From: Membranipora membranacea
Taxonomy: Eukaryota > Bryozoa > Gymnolaemata > Cheilostomatida > Membraniporidae
Direction of reading: 5' to 3'
NCBI GenBank assembly: GCA_914767715.1
Contig: OU612066.1
Span: forward strand, 23,536,283-23,596,282
DNA length: 60,000 bases
Below, piece after piece: positions 21,115-32,188 of this stretch (positions within the stretch are counted from its first letter, which is position 1; each line of letters starts with the position of its first letter). The notes beneath the pieces are model-generated. The model ran no database searches. It was not told the DNA's origin and was given only the letters and a program-made list of their open reading frames with translations. Made by a program: the position numbers and the translations under genes.

Positions 21115-21927
21115 TTAGTTTATCAAGATATATTTCTTGAAGGCATCGGATGACCACCTGCCAAAAGATCTTATTCTTGAGTCAGACCAGCCCTGAATGC
21201 TAGCCCAGGTAGCGCCACCTCGTCTCAGTGAGTGAGGAGTGACCCAGCCCTCTATTTTTGAATCTTTTAGGACTTCACTGAACTCTTTTCTGAACTCTGC
21301 TGTTGTGACTTCAAACAAAGTGCTGCTGCTGGAGGGTTTCAAGTGTTTTAAATACCTCTTAACGAGGCGAACTGGGCATGTCTTTCCCCCTACTGCTTTA
21401 ATCATAATGCTTGCAGACTCTGCAGAATTCTTGAAAGAATTAATGTGCACTTCCATGGCACCCTTGCTAAAACACACATCACCAACAGACATATGATGCC
21501 CTGCTGAAGATATACAATACTCGCTAGGGCGTAAGAATCCATAAAAAGCACAAGATACCATGGCAGAAAATCGCCTCCCATCTATACTTCCCAAGACCTG
21601 CTCTGCCTTAGTGATCAGAGTGTGTAGTTGGTCAAGAGATATCGCCTGTGTTTTCTTTTGGGTTCTACCCTGTGAGTTTTTTATACCCCTCAATATTAAC
21701 TTTAGTTTATGAGTAGCAAAGGTAACCTCACTGTTCTTTTTTACGCAAAAGAATTTTACTGCTGACACATGTGACAGGATTGCACTGTGTTTCTTTCCTT
21801 CTTGTGCCAGGTTTGTGACCCACAACTCCATTGACGAAGTAGAGAATTTTTTGAGCTTGTGCTCAGAGCAGAACATTTTGTATTGGTTGTAAAATCGATC
21901 GTAAGACTTCTTGGAGCCCTCGGACAA
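21115..21927 (-). CDS. Tyrosine recombinase of the PAT-like element
   Basis: A 270-residue frame begins near MSEGSKKSYDRFYNQYKMF (a core-binding-type helical N-terminus) and runs to a stop at 21115. The catalytic residues of the lambda-integrase/DIRS recombinase fold are visible: the first Arg in FYGFLRPSEY, HSLRRGG (H-x-x-R), FGRWSSDAF, and a terminal Tyr in KKYI as nucleophile. It would integrate the circular cDNA. The open frame continues upstream of the first ATG to about 21965 (RAKARGFLDKSLSEG), next to an acceptor-like TTATTTCAG, so the true start or a splice is uncertain. All catalytic residues appear intact. Confidence 0.8.
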   Translation of the reverse strand: MSEGSKKSYDRFYNQYKMFCSEHKLKKFSTSSMELWVTNLAQEGKKHSAILSHVSAVKFFCVKKNSEVTFATHKLKLILRGIKNSQGRTQKKTQAISLDQLHTLITKAEQVLGSIDGRRFSAMVSCAFYGFLRPSEYCISSAGHHMSVGDVCFSKGAMEVHINSFKNSAESASIMIKAVGGKTCPVRLVKRYLKHLKPSSSSTLFEVTTAEFRKEFSEVLKDSKIEGWVTPHSLRRGGATWASIQGWSDSRIRSFGRWSSDAFKKYILIN

Positions 21928-22158
21928 AGACTTGTCTAAGAAGCCCCTCGCCTTAGCTCTCAGACCTGAAATAAATAGTGCAGGGAATCTTTTATGTATG
22001 AGTACGTACTTATATTTCTAAAATAAACATTGCACAATAATAATTAATGTCATGTGTTTGCTTTGACCTTCTCACCCCCGCGCTTCACGTCCTGAGGCTC
22101 AAAGGTCACTTTTGTACTTATGATTAGAAAAGAAAAATAGATATTATTATTTGTCACC

Positions 22159-23783
22159 TTACGACCAGTATTTATCTTTTACCCTACTCGGACACAAGTG
22201 TACCGGTAAGCTAGTTGGACAGGCAGCCATGGTGGGGAAACGGAGTTTAAATTCTCTGATTTTATTTCTGGACAACAAATCTGCAGCAATGTTCTCTAAT
22301 CCTGGGATATGTCTGGGCACTAGGAGAATATTTTGTTGCATGCATAGGAGCGCCAAGGGGCGTAGTAGCTTTCTCACAACAGCATCTTTACAATACAGAT
22401 GTTCTAGAATAGAGACTAGGGCCCCATTACCTGTCCTGACCTCAACCACTGAATTTGCAAATTTTTTCTGCCACATGTGCACTGCTACGAATATGGGGAA
22501 CAGCTCTAGAACTGTGATGTTTAAGTTTGTCCAAAGTTCATCTGGCCACATCCCATGGAACCAGGTGTTTCCCCAGAAACCTCCATATCCTATTGATCCT
22601 GAAGCATCAGTGACCAGAGTGAAGTCTACAGCCCCTGCCACAAGATATTGGAACTGTTTACCGGGTGCTAAATAAGACAGAAAATCTCTCCATACAACCA
22701 AATCAGATCTGGTCTCACAAGATATATGCCGCATGTGATTTTGATCAGATGACATGATACCCTTTAGACTGCCATACACACTACTGAGGTATGCACGGCC
22801 TGCTACTACAATCTGGGAAAGATGGCAAAGTTTACCTAGTAGTCTTTGCCAATATTTTACTCGCTGGCGATGTTTAGATAGAAATGCATTGATGTGATTT
22901 AGGGCATCTGCTACCTTGGCTTGAGGAATAAATAGACTCCCCTGTGCAGAATCTATCCCTATCCCTAGAAAGACAATTGTTCTTGTAGCTTCTTCTGTTT
23001 TGTGAGCAGAAACAGGTACCTCTACATCCCTGCACACCCCTAAGATCCTATGGAGCACATCATTACAAGCATCCGCCCCAGAGGCAACAATGAGAAAATC
23101 ATCTAGATAGTTAAAAATGCGACATTCGTGATTTTGTATAGTGATGAAGAGCCATCGGAGCATATCACTATCCTTTGGAAAATCTTGCAGCTGCTCCCTG
23201 CCCCCATAGGTAATCTAGTATCAATGTAGTATTGGCCATCTACCTTAATACCTAAGAACTGCCATTCTGATTTTGTGATGGGAACCATTCGATATGCATC
23301 CGATATATCAAGTTTGGCAAAATAGGCCTGGTCTGGTTCGTTGAGTGATAAAACATGTGTTACTACATCTCTTATGTTACAATATTTTACCTCACGGTTA
23401 TGCGTGGGAATATTATCATTTACTGATGTTCCGTGTGGAGCTAATAGATCAAATATCATGCGCCATTTTTCAGAGTTAGCTTTTGGAATGACATAGATTG
23501 GGGAAATCATCATGTCCTGGATGGGAGGTTTTTCAAAAGGCCCAATGATGCGGCCAAAGTCTACTTCGGCGTGAAGTTTTTTCATGAGATGTACTTGGTT
23601 CCTGCTTTTTCCTTTAACTGATGCCACTACTTCAGGACTGTGGCAAAGGCCAAGTTTGAACCCATTTCTGAAACCATTGGCGATGTACTCCAAGTCTGGA
23701 AAGGCCTCGATCATCCCCAGTAATTTTTTTACATTGACAGGAGTTGAGACATCATAGTCTTTTATTTCTGGAAGGGAAAACAC
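22159..23783 (-). pseudogene. Reverse transcriptase-RNase H of the PAT-like element (one frameshift)
   Basis: Frames 23783-23103 and 23163-22159 form one RT-RNase H ORF joined by a single-base frameshift near 23174. RT motifs: PIYVIPKANSEKWRMIFDL, AYFAKLDISDAYRMVPI, LPMGAGSSCKIFQR, then in the second frame the catalytic YLDD near residue 19 and TIVFLGIGID. RNase H follows with LVTDASGSIGYGGFWG and ITVLELF. The usual next acidic site is VRTGN (Asp replaced by Gly), followed by HIPGLENIAADLLSRN. The frameshift and the lost acidic residue suggest this copy cannot reverse-transcribe itself. Confidence 0.8.
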
Positions 23784-24110
23784 AAGAAAAGAAATTGACA
23801 GAGTTGTTTTCTTTCAAGACCGGCGTGGTGACCGGATGTAGATTGAAAGAAAGAATATGTGAGTAGCTGTGAACAGCAGTTCTAAGAAAGCCTATCATTG
23901 GCTGAGAACAATAGTTCTAAGAAAGCCTCTCATTGGCTGAGAACAGTAGTTCTAAGTTTTCCTTACCAATAAGTTGTCCTTAGTTGGTTGAGGGAGGGCA
24001 ACTTTTTATTCAGTTGACCTAGGATTATTTGTCTTGTCTTGGGACTGATTGCCAAGACAAGGGAGGTGTTATCAGGGCAGAAAAAAATCTTTTTTGTACC
24101 AAAAACTTTA

Positions 24111-24505
24111 TATCTTCTGAATAAATGTGCATTATTATTATCTTTTGTGTTTGCATTATCTGCTGCTGCAAGAGTACACAACTTTATTCAAAATTTGTCA
24201 TTCAGTACTTTTCAAAAACCTGACACAGTTCATTTGCAAACACTTACATTCAGAAATTGATGGTCATACAGGCAGTAGTCACATAGTTGAATGACCATTT
24301 GAAGTTGCTCAATCTAAGTTTGAAACCTGTCAATCTGAATCATCTATCGGATTCATAACTTATGTCCACTAAGCATTCATAAAGATTTGGAAAATCAACA
24401 AGCTAAAAAGACGCTCGGGCCACGTCTTCAAAGAGTTTTTCTTTATAAGTAAAAAGAAACCAATCACATGCTGCTCACTGCCTTCCCATGAGGGCTTCAT
24501 CCATA
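24111..24505 (+). repeat. Duplicated peptide block D, copy 2 (second part)
   Basis: Resumes exactly where 20318 stopped, with TATCTTCTGAATAAATGTGC, and follows copy 1 (6275-6668) to GGGCTTCATCCATA. After that the MS4A-like sequence found beside copy 1 is replaced by unrelated sequence to about 24734. Confidence 0.85.
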
Positions 24506-24734
24506 ATCCTGCAGGCAAGGATGCCCCTTGTTGTGCTTGCATTTGATTGACTAGTGTTTTGGAATGGACATTTGTCCTTCTGAACATCTTTTTTGATGCA
24601 ATAAGAAATTTGAAAGACCAGTTTACTCAAATTAAGTATTATTTGTCAGTATAATCTCTATAGGTTGGACTTATTTGAAGATATCGTCCAACAGCCAAGT
24701 ATTTTGTTACGCAGCCATAGGAAGTTCTATCTCT

Positions 24735-25440
24735 GGCCTTTAGGCTTATCACTATCTTTGCGCATTGATTAAAATCTGGTGTGGTGATATCATTCCTAAC
24801 TTTCAAATATGCCCTATCTTTTCCTGCCATTGACAAGTCATAAAATTAAAAATAGGTAAAAGGAATTGGTCTACAGAGAGAAAATTGATTAGTTATAATC
24901 AATGGAAAACCCCATACACAGAAGCTCTCAACTGTTTGTGGGATTATATATTGATAAATAGTAATCAGATGTCTTTCCACAGCCTATAATGTTTACAAGA
25001 AAGTTACAGGATCTATTCTTTCCATTTCATTCCGATTTTCTTGTTCATATACATACATTCAATGCGCACATAAATATTGATATGATTGATGAGTGATCCT
25101 AAAATCTTTACCTTTTCACTGAATTACACTTGTCTGCTGACAAATATCCCAGTGGTTCTTCTCGCTTCTCTTGCACTCTTATTACAGCACCGTCAGGGGC
25201 TGGCAGACGATCAATGCCGAGTGCTGCTCAACAAACATCATATTGCGTATAAGTTACTGTAACAACGTGAGAAAAATGTATTGTAGCTGGTTTGCCAACT
25301 CTGATATACACCAATTCAATGGTAGAAAATGGTTGGACTGACAACGACCTATTCTTGTCACCCTGTCTATGTGTTGTGTATACAATATATTACTCCTTTG
25401 AAGAGAATAAATTTTACTTGACCACACCGAAAATTACAAG
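24735..25440 (+). repeat. Duplicated flank block G, copy 2
   Basis: Matches 7465-8200 in the same orientation. A 65-codon minus-strand frame overlapping its start (24836-24639) has no recognised domain, and the other copies do not keep it open; I do not call it a gene. Confidence 0.75.
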
Positions 25441-25455
25441 GACCTCTAGAAATCT

Positions 25456-25744
25456 AACCAGGAGAAAAGATCAAAACGACATCAAGGACACCAGAGTTAT
25501 GAGACGGGCTGACTGTGGGACAGACGATCAGATGGACAGGGCTAGGGTGACTCTTTTAGTACGGAAGACAGACAGGAGAACGAAGGAAAAGCCATCGAGC
25601 AAAATAAACACAAGTAAAATCAAGGATAAGGAAACAGTTTGAAGAAGAAATGGACAGCGCACAAATAGACTGTAACAGCCTTGAACATATAGATGTGGAA
25701 GCGCAAGTGAAAATTTTTCAAAAGATAGTGTATGGAACAGCAAA
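25456..25744 (+). pseudogene. APE LINE fragment (endonuclease C-terminal region)
   Basis: The frame reads [20 protein letters not shown], then GTDDQMDRARVTL and [15 protein letters not shown]. It corresponds to 15562-15770 of the second LINE but keeps the segment (CGTDDQ...) that the other copy lost. It joins directly to block F2, as the larger LINE joins F1, so it was carried by the same segmental duplication. Confidence 0.65.
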
Positions 25745-26256
25745 GAGGATACACTGAAGCATACCTCATACCTTATGTCATAAATTTCAGTTTTACATTC
25801 ACTGATGGCCTCTAGACCATTCAAACTAAAAAAATGGCCAAATTAAAACTGAGCCAAACCAGTACAACACCTTCATAATTACATATATAACCGATATATC
25901 ACCAACATAACACGATGAGCCCCTCTGGGCACCTGTTAATGATGAAAAGAAATTGTGTCAATGCCCATTCATAAAATCTATCATATTTTTAGAGGCTTTT
26001 CAAAATTGAAAATTGGTAATTTGAATGGTTTCAGCGCTAGAATTCCAGTCCAAGCTTATCAAAACCCGAAGAATGGTCAACATGGGCCCTTGGTCATAAG
26101 TTAAACTATAGCATAACAACCTAGGGTCTTAAAGACTGGTACACTTGATCGCCAATCAAGTATGTTTTCAAACCCATGGTCTTATTTTAGTTTTGCTTAA
26201 TGTATTGACTGGTGTTAAATAAGGTTCATATTATTATTGCTGATAATTTGCCAATT
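25745..26256 (+). repeat. Duplicated block F, copy 2
   Basis: Matches 17310-17790. It is cut at 26256 by a TIR element, where the uninterrupted version continues into block D. Confidence 0.75.
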
Positions 26257-26786
26257 GATGGGGAAAAGTTTGACACCTGCACACTCATACTATTCATTCC
26301 GGTTGCCTTGGTAATGGATCGGCACTGGTTACCAAGCAGTTAGGTGCAGTAATGCCTCTTTTCAGGATAAAAGCCAAATATATATATTCCATGTTTATTC
26401 TGGAGAAGAATAAGTCCTTAGGACTTGTACCCACACACTTCCTTTTTCTTTAGTGGAATTGTGGTTTGCTGATTCCGCTTCAAGTCCCAAAACCACACAC
26501 TGAATTTTCATTTAGTAGTTTTGTGGTTTCCTAGTTCAAATTCAAGATCGAAACCCACACGGTTTTTATTTGAAATGTGGATTTGTAGAAAAGTCTAGAA
26601 CGCTAGATCAATTTCAAGATGAAATTTCACATGGATTTGCCCTCACTTGATCAGAACAAATGAAAGTGAACACAATTTTATTATGTCATAGACATCGATA
26701 CTGTTTGAGGTCAAACCAACATCAGTGAACATGTGTGAGGTCTGTGTACATATGAGTTTGCAGGTGTCAAACTTTTCCCCGTCATC
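26257..26786. mobile_element. About 0.53-kb MITE with terminal inverted repeats
   Basis: The left end GATGGGGAAAAGTTTGACAC recurs inverted at the right end (26759-26786, with two extra bases after GATG); the pairing extends to about 33 bp. The interior has three diverged tandem units of about 60 bp built on TGTGGTTT...CTTCAAG...AAACCACAC (26450-26640). No coding capacity. 26787-26960 is further sequence absent from block F1/D2. Confidence 0.65.
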
Positions 26787-27903
26787 ACCATTGCTAAGGT
26801 GACATAGTGACTGATGTCTGCAGTGTTGCCGACAATCGGCTCACAACATAGATGACTGACCCATTAAATGGTTTCCCCCACGCTAGTGTCAAGTACATTC
26901 CTTCATTCAGGCAATTACTCAATAACCATGGCTTCACAAATAACAAAATAATCTAAAGGAATGTTGATGGATAGCATTATTGTTGAAATCACAAAAGGCT
27001 GTTATTACTACTTCTCACAATAATTGATAGTATGTCAGGAAGTGCTGTATACCATTAATGGGGTAATGCTGAGGCTGAAAGTTATTATTGGCCGGATAAC
27101 AATTGGCTATTGGAACCAGGGTTAGTTGATCTTCAAATCACACAAGTGTTGAGCGATATCACACAGGATATAAATATCTTTGTGTGCATCAAAAAGTCAT
27201 ATCTTTTACCACACCCTTAAACAATAAAAGTTTTTTATCGGCCTTGAAAGACTTCATCCTGTTTGACAAAAACTAAAGTCTAAAGTGGTCTGATATCCTG
27301 GTCCTACCATGCGATACACTAAATGATATACTGTTGTAACTGCCTGGTTTTGGTCCTGCTTTGTATACTGTCTTTTCTTTTTGGATTTTTGACAATGCTC
27401 TAATATTCAAAAGGCCTCCCTTTCATATCATTGAAATACTCCTCTTTGCGCTTCAGACTGCCTTGCTTATCAACAAAGTCAATAATGCAGACCAGGCCGA
27501 AGCTGATAGCTTGCCAATGTTAATTACCAATTGCAGCGCATTTATAGACTTGCACTGAAGCAATATTCCAATAGTGCCTGCTACTATTGCCTTTTGGAAC
27601 TGTTCAGAAGTCTAAAATAAAAGAAACATATAGCAGTTCATTTAGAAAAGGTGAGACTGATGACATTCTTGGGCAGATGATTTTAAAATCATCAATTTCA
27701 TATTTTACTCCTGAGAAGTAAAGAATCAGCGATCAGTGTTGACTAGAAAGCTGGACACAAAGTTGAAAGTTAATCAAATACCTAGTTCTTACACAACTCC
27801 ATCTTCATTCTCTGGTTTATACTCATTATCCTGATCTAATCAAATCATACACACAAACCTGTACAACACTTTCTGTTCAATAGCGGAACTTTTTTTAGGA
27901 GCT

Positions 27904-28334
27904 GTCGGATCGAGAAAGATCACGACAGTTCACTGCTGGCAGAGTTCATATGAGATTACTTTATAATACTGAATGCAGTTTTTCGGCAGTTTGATGATTT
28001 TATTACTGAACTACACCCTGGGGCAAATGCCCCAGGCAACTGATAAATTGCAACGCCAAGTTGTAACTGAATCTTCAGAGCAAAAACCACTGTTCTTTAT
28101 ACTGACCTGTATAAATAGGTCGTAAAAAACGAAACAGGTGGGATGATACGTCATTATTTTGATGGCCAACCTCCGCATTTAGATGGTAATTAAATGTGCA
28201 AAAAATGGAAGTAAATGCGGAAGAGTATAACAATTAATCAGATTAAGACCATGGCAACCATGACAGTGCAATATACAGTGCCTAACTTCATGTAGAGTCA
28301 TGCACCTAGGCGTGTCACATACAGTGTATGTGAC
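27904..28334. mobile_element. Repeat element H, copy 1 (431 bp)
   Basis: Starts GTCGGATCGAGAAAGATCAC and ends in a perfect terminal hairpin, GTCACATAC-AGT-GTATGTGAC. The uninterrupted D copies lack it. GAGCT is repeated on both sides (about 27899-27903 and 28336-28340). A second copy lies at 38610-39083. No ORF of note; non-autonomous. Confidence 0.7.
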
Positions 28335-28824
28335 AGAGCTGTGGCGGGCTGCCACAGTGTATAAATATACGGATAAGGTCACATTTACAATTAAAGTTAT
28401 ATTACAAGAGGACTTTACATCATTGTAGAGAATCATCAGGAATTCTGTTGACAGGGTCACTAAATCCAAGATCCCTTATATATCTCTGTTAAAAAACCCT
28501 GTGCAAAAACAATAGAAAACCATAATGACACAGATATTTTGTTTCTTATAAGAATGGAATGAGGTCTTAACAGTAAACTAACCAACAATGTCTCTAATCT
28601 GTGGGAATCAGGATGGAGACAATTGTGTTATTCGAAAATGAATAAAAATCTAGTACCTATGGCCACAGCTCCTACTGTTTTTCTGGTTAATGACATTATA
28701 AATACCCAAGTAATGGTCCAGGACTTCCTGATATGCTATACTGATGCTAACATACTAGGATACTAAGATGTTATAAAACATATTAATATCAGTCATTTAT
28801 GATTTCCACATCTTCCAGTGCTCC

Positions 28825-28832
28825 TATGAAAG
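28825..28832 (+). promoter_or_regulatory. Mutated TATA box of peptide gene 3
   Basis: The position equivalent to TATAAAAG reads TATGAAAG. The downstream non-coding exon (donor at 28894) and leader-exon acceptor (29129) are kept. Confidence 0.55.
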
Positions 28833-29160
28833 CTACAACTGTGCAGGAGTAAGTCATTACAGCTTATTCCGTGGACACATCTGCTGTCAAATAGTAAGTA
28901 AGCAATGTAGCTCTTTAGCTCTGAATTATGTGTAGCATTAAGATGTTGCAATTGTTATAAATTTGGTATGAAAAAAGTAAATTTCAGTGACAATAATATT
29001 CTTATCGATCGGTTATTGATCATAAGTTGGACACAATTCCTCTATTTTTAGGTCTAGTACTGTTAAGCAACTCATACTTGTTGTTAATCAACTTCTCAAA
29101 AAATGTAAGGCTTGTATTTATTATTACAGAGTACAAACAAGACCCCTTCATTTCATTAAT

Positions 29161-29221
29161 ATGGCTAATCTTACAAGACTTATGTTCATCATGGTGATTG
29201 CAACAGTTCTGATGGCAGTTG
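29161..29221 (+). CDS. Peptide gene 3, leader (signal-peptide) exon only
   Basis: Intact 61-nt exon encoding the same leader as gene 2, with donor GTTG|GTAAGT. The nearest phase-compatible mature-peptide exon is at 32025-32188, which has itself lost its leader exon. Transcripts could splice across about 2.8 kb, or this exon may be an orphan. The intervening sequence contains element E1 (30026-30711) and most of block D4. Confidence 0.6.
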
Positions 29222-30025
29222 GTAAGTAATTTTCAACTTCAATATAATAGTGTAAACCTGATTTCCACTGTGATCATTGATAAGACATTTTCTGACAGTC
29301 AAAGAAAAGCCTTATTTTAATCCATCATGCCTAATTGTAATTTCAGCTTTCATGTAAATGTCGTACCATCTTTGGATAATAGCCTCTCAAATGCTTACTT
29401 ATTAGGCTGTCATGTATTTTGATGACCACCAGTACTAGGTTATTTTTTATGGGCTTGTGTTAATATGAATTTCCCAAATTATTTTCTGAATCAATGACCA
29501 CCTGATTATGAAAACTTTCTGTCAGCTCTGATTTAACTCCTCACTTCAATCCATCATGCCTATTTACAATCTCAGCTTGCATGTAATAAACTGCATGTTT
29601 TAGTCTCAAAATGTGCTGTTGTATTCCTAGTGAATCTATAAATATCACCGGTTATACAATTCGAGTCGCAGATTTTGTCTGAATAAATAGAATAACATGA
29701 CAAAATGATCACAAGGCTGGGAAAATTCAAACCAAAAAAGAATGTCAAAATTTTACACTCAATTTTGAGGCAAAACAGATCTTTTCATCTCGACTTTACT
29801 GCTGTGCAACCTTAGCTTGTGTTGTTTCCAAATGAATATATAAATATCACCAGTTATACAATTCGAGTTGCCATTGTGTGAAGTTGGTATTGTTATCCTG
29901 TATCAATACTGCTTTGTAAATCCTGACAATGAATGACATGGACTACATTGTTTTTTGGGAGGATAACTCTTACAAATAAGTCCTTGTGCGTCGCGAACAA
30001 AATCTGTAGTGAAAAGGCTGTTATT
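29222..30025 (+). other. Non-coding spacer with a copy of 3465-3780
   Basis: 29222-29730 has no counterpart in the other D copies and no open frame I can support; the phrase AATCCATCATGCCTA occurs twice (about 29318 and 29548), suggesting an internal duplication. 29730-30025 repeats 3465-3780. Confidence 0.5.
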
Positions 30026-30711
30026 GTGAGATCTCAAGTTCTCACAGCTCAGGAGATTTCAGATAAAGAGAATGGAGCCAGGTGATACCAGACGGCGTCA
30101 ACCACTTCAAAATAACGTATATAATTAAAACCTTTTTATCAGACATAAATTAAAGTCCAATCTCCGTCTTTTTGGAGGGTTCAAACGCAAACATTTAAAT
30201 GATATATATATTTAAAACCTTTTTATCAGACACAAAACCTAAATCAAATCTCCGCTTTTGTCAAGAGGATGGGCAAATGCAACCTCCGGTTTTTTGGCCA
30301 TGCTCACCCGCCGTGATGAACCCTGGTGCATATAAAAATCGGGGGTACATCAAGGCAGGGCAGTTCTGGCTGGAGAGCCCTTGGAGCATGTTTTTCTGGG
30401 AAAGTATAGATTGCTTTTCTGGTATCTAACTTAGTTTATTATTCAAGAATAAAAATTGATTTTAATGTCGAAAAGGCATCTCAACTATGAGTCATTAGTA
30501 TATTGAATTAATACCTACTTGTAACAAAATTCTAAAGAACAATGTTGTGGATAAATTTGATTAGGTTAACAAAACACTTTTTGTATGGAGTTGCCTTCTT
30601 TCTCAACAGGAAGAAGTTAACTCCATACAAAATAAACATGAGCAAAATGAATGAAATAGTGGTGTCTGTTCTGCTCGGGTATTCGGCCCCAAGTGGGTCG
30701 AATATGCGACA
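30026..30711. mobile_element. Repeat element E, copy 1 (about 686 bp)
   Basis: Begins GTGAGATCTCAAGTTCTCAC and ends TCGAATATGCGACA, flanked by TTATT on both sides (30021-30025 and 30712-30716). The uninterrupted target GCTGTTATTACTAC is seen at 3778. It contains a roughly 75-bp minisatellite (unit with AATCTCCG...TTTTTGGAGGGTTCAAACG), a hairpin of TTTTGTATGGAGTT arms at 30578-30630, and a terminal hairpin TATTCGGCCC/GTGGGTCGAATA. Copy 2 is at 47854-48689. Confidence 0.75.
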
Positions 30712-31636
30712 TTATTACTACCTATCTCAATGGCTTATTGTCTTAAAAGCACAATAAATTAATAGTAGATCAGGAAGTGCTGTACCATTAATGGGGTAAT
30801 GCTGAGGCTGAAAGTCATCGTTGGCCGGATAACAATCGGCTATTGGAACCAGGGTTAATTGATCTTCAAATCACACAAGTGTTGAGCGATATCACACAGG
30901 ATATAAATATCTTTGTTTGCATCAAAAAGTCACATCTTCTACCACACCATTAAACGATAAAACTTTTTATCGGCCTTGAAAGACTTCATCCTGTTGACTA
31001 AAAACTAAAGTCTAAAGTGGTCTGATATCCTGGTCCTACCATGCGATATACTAAATGATATATTGTTGTAACTGACTGGGTTTGGTCCTGCTTTGTATAC
31101 TGTCTTTTCTTTTTGGAATTTTGACAATGCTCAAATATTCAAATGGCTTCCCTGTCATAGCAGTGAAATACTCCTCTTTGCGCTTCAGACTGCCTTGCTG
31201 GCCAACAAAGTCAATAATGCAGACCAGGCCGAAGCTATTAGCTTGCCAATGCTAATTACGAATTGCAGCGCATTTATAGACTTGCACTGAAGCAATATTC
31301 CAATAGTGCCTGCTACTATTGCCTTTTGGAACTGTTCAGAGGTCTAAAATGAAATAAAATATATAGCAGCTCATTTAGAAAGGATGAGACTGATGAAATT
31401 CTTGGGCAGATGATTTGAAAATCATCAATTTTATAATTTACTCCTGAGAAGTAAAAAATCAGCGATCAGTTTTGACTAGAAAGCTGGACACAAAGTTGAA
31501 AGTTAACCAAATACCTAGTCCTTACACAACTCCATCTTCATTCTCTGTTTTATAGTCATTATCCTGATCTAATCAAATCATACACACAAACCTGTACAAC
31601 ACTTTCTGTTCAATAGCGGAACTTTTTTTAGAAGCT

Positions 31637-31664
31637 GTGATTGCAGCAGTTCTGATGGCAGTTG
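31637..31664 (+). pseudogene. Truncated leader exon of peptide gene 4
   Basis: Only the last nine codons of the leader (VIAAVLMAV-like) and the donor GTTG|GTAAGT remain; the start codon and promoter are deleted. Confidence 0.7.
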
Positions 31665-32024
31665 GTAAGTATTATCACTTATTTGTAGAGGATTTCTAAC
31701 AGTGTGCCAATCAAAAAATGTTGTTATGGTGTGGGTAGCTTGTTGATTTCTAGCGTCAATTTATCAACTTCCAAATACTCATTGGAGAAAAATATAATCC
31801 AATGTATTGATCTTTGGCTTTAACAGTATCAGCACCATCTATCCAACCAGTAAAAACAGAAGCTTTGGCTGGACCTTGAGAGGGTCGCAAGGTACCCTGA
31901 ATCCCAACACTGAAGGTGTATGTGTGCATCGCTGCCAAAACTGAATCTGGTACTAATCGACCGTTGGCATTAGACAAAACCTGCTGTCCAGAGAGAGTAT
32001 TAAACAGATGAATATGTCTTTCAG

Positions 32025-32188
32025 TGAAATCTGCAGAGATAACCTGCCAAGGTTGCAACACCCCACAAAGTACCGGAGCTGACTGGAGTATGACTGGTTG
32101 TGAAGCAAAAGAGTGTGAGAACGCCTGCAGAAAACTTGGATGGACAGGAAGAAATTGCAATAGTGATTGCTGCTGTTGCTATGATTAG
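32025..32188 (+). CDS. Peptide gene 4, mature-peptide exon
   Basis: An open 164-nt exon with acceptor TCTTTCAG and all ten cysteines in the family spacing. It shows several replacements, e.g. Lys to Met before the third cysteine, Val to Leu before the Gly-Trp, and Gly to Arg in the GGNC segment (now GRNC). It has no usable leader exon of its own. The phase matches the leader exon at 29161-29221, so the two could form one split gene (3/4). Confidence 0.6.

Larger units (their letters stand above)
20319..24110 (-). mobile_element. PAT/Ngaro-like tyrosine-recombinase retrotransposon with split direct repeats
   Basis: On the + strand the order is A (20319-20491), spacer, B (20555-20873), A (20874-21049), minus-strand coding region, B (23790-24110). 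On the coding strand this is B - ORFs - A B A, the split-direct-repeat architecture of PAT/Ngaro-type DIRS-order elements, which integrate as circles through a tyrosine recombinase without target duplication. The flanks join cleanly to the uninterrupted site of copy 1 (AAAATACT/ATCTTCTGA near 6270-6280), with no target duplication seen. Coding content is RT, RNase H and tyrosine recombinase; no gag-like ORF was recognised. Confidence 0.8.
26988..29221 (+). repeat. Duplicated peptide block D, copy 3 (ends after the leader exon)
   Basis: Collinear with copies 1 and 2 as far as the donor site of the leader exon, with an insertion at 27904-28334. Homology stops within ten bases of the donor GTAAGT at 29222. 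The mature-peptide exon is missing here. Confidence 0.85.

Noticed and set aside
21928-22158. A spliced intron between RNase H and the recombinase of the PAT-like element
   Set aside because: There is an acceptor-like TTTCAG at about 21966, but the candidate donors give incompatible phases; left undecided.
24639-24836. 65-codon ORF resembling an NTR/TIMP-like segment
   Set aside because: The resemblance is vague and the homologous stretches at 7430-7610 and 35050-35230 do not keep the frame.
30026-30711. Helitron for elements E and H because of the terminal hairpins
   Set aside because: The ends lack the TC start and CTRR terminus, and E1 shows a 5-bp target duplication, which Helitrons do not make.
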